Of a stretch of DNA of 64,000 nucleotides, positions 61,517-64,000 are shown in pieces (positions within the stretch are counted from its first letter, which is position 1; each line of letters starts with the position of its first letter). A program made the position numbers and the translations under genes. This DNA comes from Sporosarcina sp. D27 (GTDB lineage: Bacteria; Bacillota; Bacilli; Bacillales_A; Planococcaceae). The notes below the pieces were generated by a model that worked only from the letters and a program-made list of their open reading frames with translations, did no database searches and had not been told where the DNA came from. Where the stretch lies: NCBI RefSeq assembly GCF_000586555.1, contig NZ_AZUC01000059.1, forward strand, positions 119,074-183,073, written 5' to 3'.

Positions 61517-63871
61517 TTGCTTAAAAAAGTCGGGGTTAGTTTTCTTATCGTATTGTTAACTGTTGGAAGCTTAGTGATCCCACAGAAAGCAAGTGCTGCA
61601 AAGTCAAACGAAGCCACAAGAGGAGAATTCATTCAACAAGTTGTGAAAGCGCTTAATCTTTCGCTAAGTGACGGTTCAACGCTCAAATTTAAAGACGTGG
61701 ATAAACAACTCGCACCTTACGTTGAAGCTGCCGTGAAAGCAGGTCTTGTTCATGGGCGGACTACTACGGTGTTCGACACAAATGGAACATTGACACGTGA
61801 GCAGGCATTTGTAATTTCAGCACGTGCAGCGAATACAGACAAAACGTATCCGATGAGTTTGCTTAATCGTTTTAAGGATAAACGAGACTTCGGTGCTTCA
61901 TTGCGTCCAGAAATGGCGAAAAGCATAGGACTTGGTCTTATGAAGGGCTATTCAGATGGAACAGCAAAACCGAAACAGGCAGTCATGAAAAATGAGATGC
62001 GAGCAATAGTGAATCGACTGGTACAAGTTAGTCAGCCACATCCTGAAGAAGCGACTGTAGCACTTCGTGTTATGGGTACGACGGATATTCATACGAATCT
62101 CATGAACTATGATTATTATCAAGACAAAGTGATTCAAGACTACGGACTTGCGAAAACAGGAGTTCTTATCGACGAAGCACGGGCAGAAGTTGAAAATACG
62201 TTGCTGTTCGATAACGGAGATTTAATACAAGGGACGCCACTAGGTAGTTATAAAGTGAAGGAAAAGCCGCTCCCAAAAGGGGAAGTACATCCTTCTGTTG
62301 CGGGATTAAATGCTCTAGATTATGACGTGATGTCATTAGGAAATCATGAGTTTAACTTTGGTTTGGATTACTTGGACAATGTTATTGATGGCGCAGAATT
62401 CCCAGTTCTGAATGCCAACATTTATGATGAAACGACAGGTAAAAACCGCTTTACACCTTACGTCATTCTGGACAAGGAAGTGACGGATTCTAAAGGGGGC
62501 AAGCATACTTTGAAAGTGGGCGTAATTGGAGTAGTTGCTCCTGGAATCTTGCGTTGGGATGGTTCGAATTTAAAAGGGAAAGTCACAGTCGAAGATGGGG
62601 CTGATACCGTAGAAAAGTTCTTGCCACAAGTACAAAAGGCAGGTGCTGACGTCGTATTCGTTATTGCCCATTCTGGAATAGGTGATGAAGTTCACGACAA
62701 AGGAGAAGATGATGTCACGTGGCAGATTTCTGCACTTGAAGGTGTGGATGGTGTATTGACAGGTCATAACCACGCACTCTTCCCAGGCGATTTCACAGAT
62801 GTAAAAAATGTGAACTCAGAAGAAGGTACACTGAATGGTACTCCAGTTGTCATGCCAAACCGTTTTGGTAGTCACCTTGGATTATTGGACTATCAATTGA
62901 AAATGGACAATGGCGAGTGGATAATTGTTTCCGGTAAAGGATCAGTACGTGAAGTTCATAAAGACTCTGACAAGGTGAATCAAAAAGTGGTAGATGCAGT
63001 GAAAGAAGTCCATAAAGAAACATTAGATTACATTCGTACTCCTGTTTCTAAAACAACTGCTCCACTTACAAGTTATTTTGGGCTGATTAGAGACGATTCA
63101 TCAATCCAAATCTTAACGGAAGCACAGAAACACTATGTTGAGGAGAAGATCAAAGGAACTGAGTATGAGAAACTTCCGATTTTATCTGCAGGATCTCCAT
63201 TAAAGTTCGGGGGACGTTACGGCCCGGATTATTATACGGATATCCCAGCTGGGGATGTGTCTATTAAAAACTTAGCGGACTTGTATGTCTATGATAATAC
63301 GGTCGCGGCTGTTGTTCTTACAGGTAAGGACATAAAAGAATGGCTTGAGATGGCTTCAGGTGCACTCAACCAAGTAGATCCGACAAAGACGGAAGAGCAA
63401 AATATTGTGAATGAAAACCACCGTTCTTACAACTTTGACGTAATTGATGGACTGACATATGAGATAGATATTACACAGCCTGCGAAGTATGATAGCAAAG
63501 AAGGGAAGCTTGTAAATGAAAACGCGACCCGCATTCGGAACTTGCAGTATAAGAATCAACCGATTAATCCCAATCAAGAGTTCGTGGTCGTAACAAATAA
63601 CTACCGCGGTAGCGGAAACTTCCCTGGTGTACGGGATGCAAAAGAGATCATCTTCTATCAAGATGAGAACCGGGAAGCCGTTATTGAGTATTTCGAAACA
63701 ATCGATCAAATTGAGCCCTTTGTCGATAACAACTGGTCAATTCAACCTGTTGACGGAGCCAAGATGATCTTTGAAACATCTGTAAAAGGAAAAGAACACA
63801 TCGGTGATGATACGCGCATTAAGTACATCACGCCAACTAAAGAAGGCTATGCGAAGTATGAACTTAAATAA
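61517..63871 (+). CDS. SLH-anchored 2',3'-cyclic nucleotide phosphodiesterase / 3'-nucleotidase (CpdB type), copy 2
   Basis: A 784-residue paralogue of the upstream gene, collinear from signal peptide to last residue. It has the same signal (ending KASA), two SLH-type domains, MGTTDIHTN, FDNGDLIQG, LGNHEFNFG, IAHSGIGDE and LTGHNHALFPG. Differences are spread evenly, with short indels near the SLH/catalytic junction and before the C terminus. It therefore arose by tandem duplication and remained functional. TTG start at 61517 behind AAAGGAGATG. The region before it also resembles that before copy 1, so the promoter was duplicated too. Confidence 0.9.
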   Translation: MLKKVGVSFLIVLLTVGSLVIPQKASAAKSNEATRGEFIQQVVKALNLSLSDGSTLKFKDVDKQLAPYVEAAVKAGLVHGRTTTVFDTNGTLTREQAFVISARAANTDKTYPMSLLNRFKDKRDFGASLRPEMAKSIGLGLMKGYSDGTAKPKQAVMKNEMRAIVNRLVQVSQPHPEEATVALRVMGTTDIHTNLMNYDYYQDKVIQDYGLAKTGVLIDEARAEVENTLLFDNGDLIQGTPLGSYKVKEKPLPKGEVHPSVAGLNALDYDVMSLGNHEFNFGLDYLDNVIDGAEFPVLNANIYDETTGKNRFTPYVILDKEVTDSKGGKHTLKVGVIGVVAPGILRWDGSNLKGKVTVEDGADTVEKFLPQVQKAGADVVFVIAHSGIGDEVHDKGEDDVTWQISALEGVDGVLTGHNHALFPGDFTDVKNVNSEEGTLNGTPVVMPNRFGSHLGLLDYQLKMDNGEWIIVSGKGSVREVHKDSDKVNQKVVDAVKEVHKETLDYIRTPVSKTTAPLTSYFGLIRDDSSIQILTEAQKHYVEEKIKGTEYEKLPILSAGSPLKFGGRYGPDYYTDIPAGDVSIKNLADLYVYDNTVAAVVLTGKDIKEWLEMASGALNQVDPTKTEEQNIVNENHRSYNFDVIDGLTYEIDITQPAKYDSKEGKLVNENATRIRNLQYKNQPINPNQEFVVVTNNYRGSGNFPGVRDAKEIIFYQDENREAVIEYFETIDQIEPFVDNNWSIQPVDGAKMIFETSVKGKEHIGDDTRIKYITPTKEGYAKYELK

Positions 63872-63881
63872 ATTTCAAAAC

Positions 63882-63909
63882 AAAAAGACGCCATTCAAGC
63901 GTCTTTTTT
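63882..63909 (+). terminator. Intrinsic terminator after nucleotidase copy 2
   Basis: AAAAAGACGC pairs with GCGTCTTTTTT around CATTCAA. Confidence 0.9.
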
Positions 63910-63910
63910 C

Positions 63911-63964
63911 AGACTGTAGACAAACTACAGAAATCATGGGGCTTGCCTACAGTCTTTTTCTTTT
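63911..63964. terminator. Second terminator-like hairpin at the right edge
   Basis: AGACTGTAG pairs with CTACAGTCT around a 27-base loop, followed by TTTTCTTTT. It probably ends a gene on either strand; any gene entering from the right edge is outside the window. Confidence 0.6.
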
Positions 63965-64000
63965 ACAATAGAATTAACTATGAAAAGTTGATTTTCGCTG

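Overview
The window looks like chromosomal DNA of a low-GC, Gram-positive, Bacillales-type bacterium. The signs are strong AGGAGG-type ribosome binding sites, frequent GTG/TTG starts, lipoprotein signal peptides, U-rich intrinsic terminators, an SLH-anchored surface enzyme pair and a sigL-type sigma-54 gene. A Sporosarcina-like member of the Planococcaceae is my guess. No tRNA, rRNA, CRISPR array, phage or transposase gene was seen.

Region 1 (1-12460) is a hydroxyproline catabolic locus. It encodes an epimerase, a four-subunit D-hydroxyproline dehydrogenase split over two divergent transcripts, a DapA-type deaminase and an aldehyde dehydrogenase, which together would take trans-4-hydroxyproline to 2-oxoglutarate. 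It also holds an NhaC-type transporter, a proline-racemase paralogue without the catalytic cysteines, an ornithine-cyclodeaminase-family reductase and a CBS-PAS-AAA+ sigma-54 activator.

Region 2 (12500-27400) holds rpoN/sigL, an oligopeptide ABC importer with fused ATPases, two Xaa-Pro peptidases, an S9 peptidase and a YfcC-type carrier. Four sequences of the form TTGGC-N7-TTGCA lie before both dehydrogenase transcripts, before the importer and before the second Xaa-Pro peptidase. Regions 1 and 2 therefore look like one sigma-54 regulon for proline- and hydroxyproline-rich (collagen-like) peptides.

Region 3 (27400-37350) is an uncharacterised acid/aldehyde island. It has a GAF-PucR-type regulator, an aldehyde dehydrogenase, a 3-hydroxyisobutyrate-dehydrogenase-family enzyme and a DUF3100-type membrane pair. 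On the opposite strand are a GGDEF-EAL protein, a ThDP enzyme and a carboxymuconolactone-decarboxylase-like protein.

Region 4 (37850-49110) is a second peptide/amide island. It has an M20 amidohydrolase, an Rhizobium etli-type asparaginase, a complete Dpp-type ABC importer, an unusual regulator (an activator-type sensor domain joined to a winged helix, without AAA+), a DppA D-aminopeptidase and a PuuD-like glutamine-amidotransferase-fold hydrolase.

Region 5 (49120-64000) carries a PepSY membrane protein with a His/Met-rich loop, a NERD protein, a lipoprotein, a GNAT and a Nudix enzyme. It ends with an extracellular nucleic-acid scavenging set: a large secreted nuclease and two tandem SLH-anchored CpdB-type nucleotidases.
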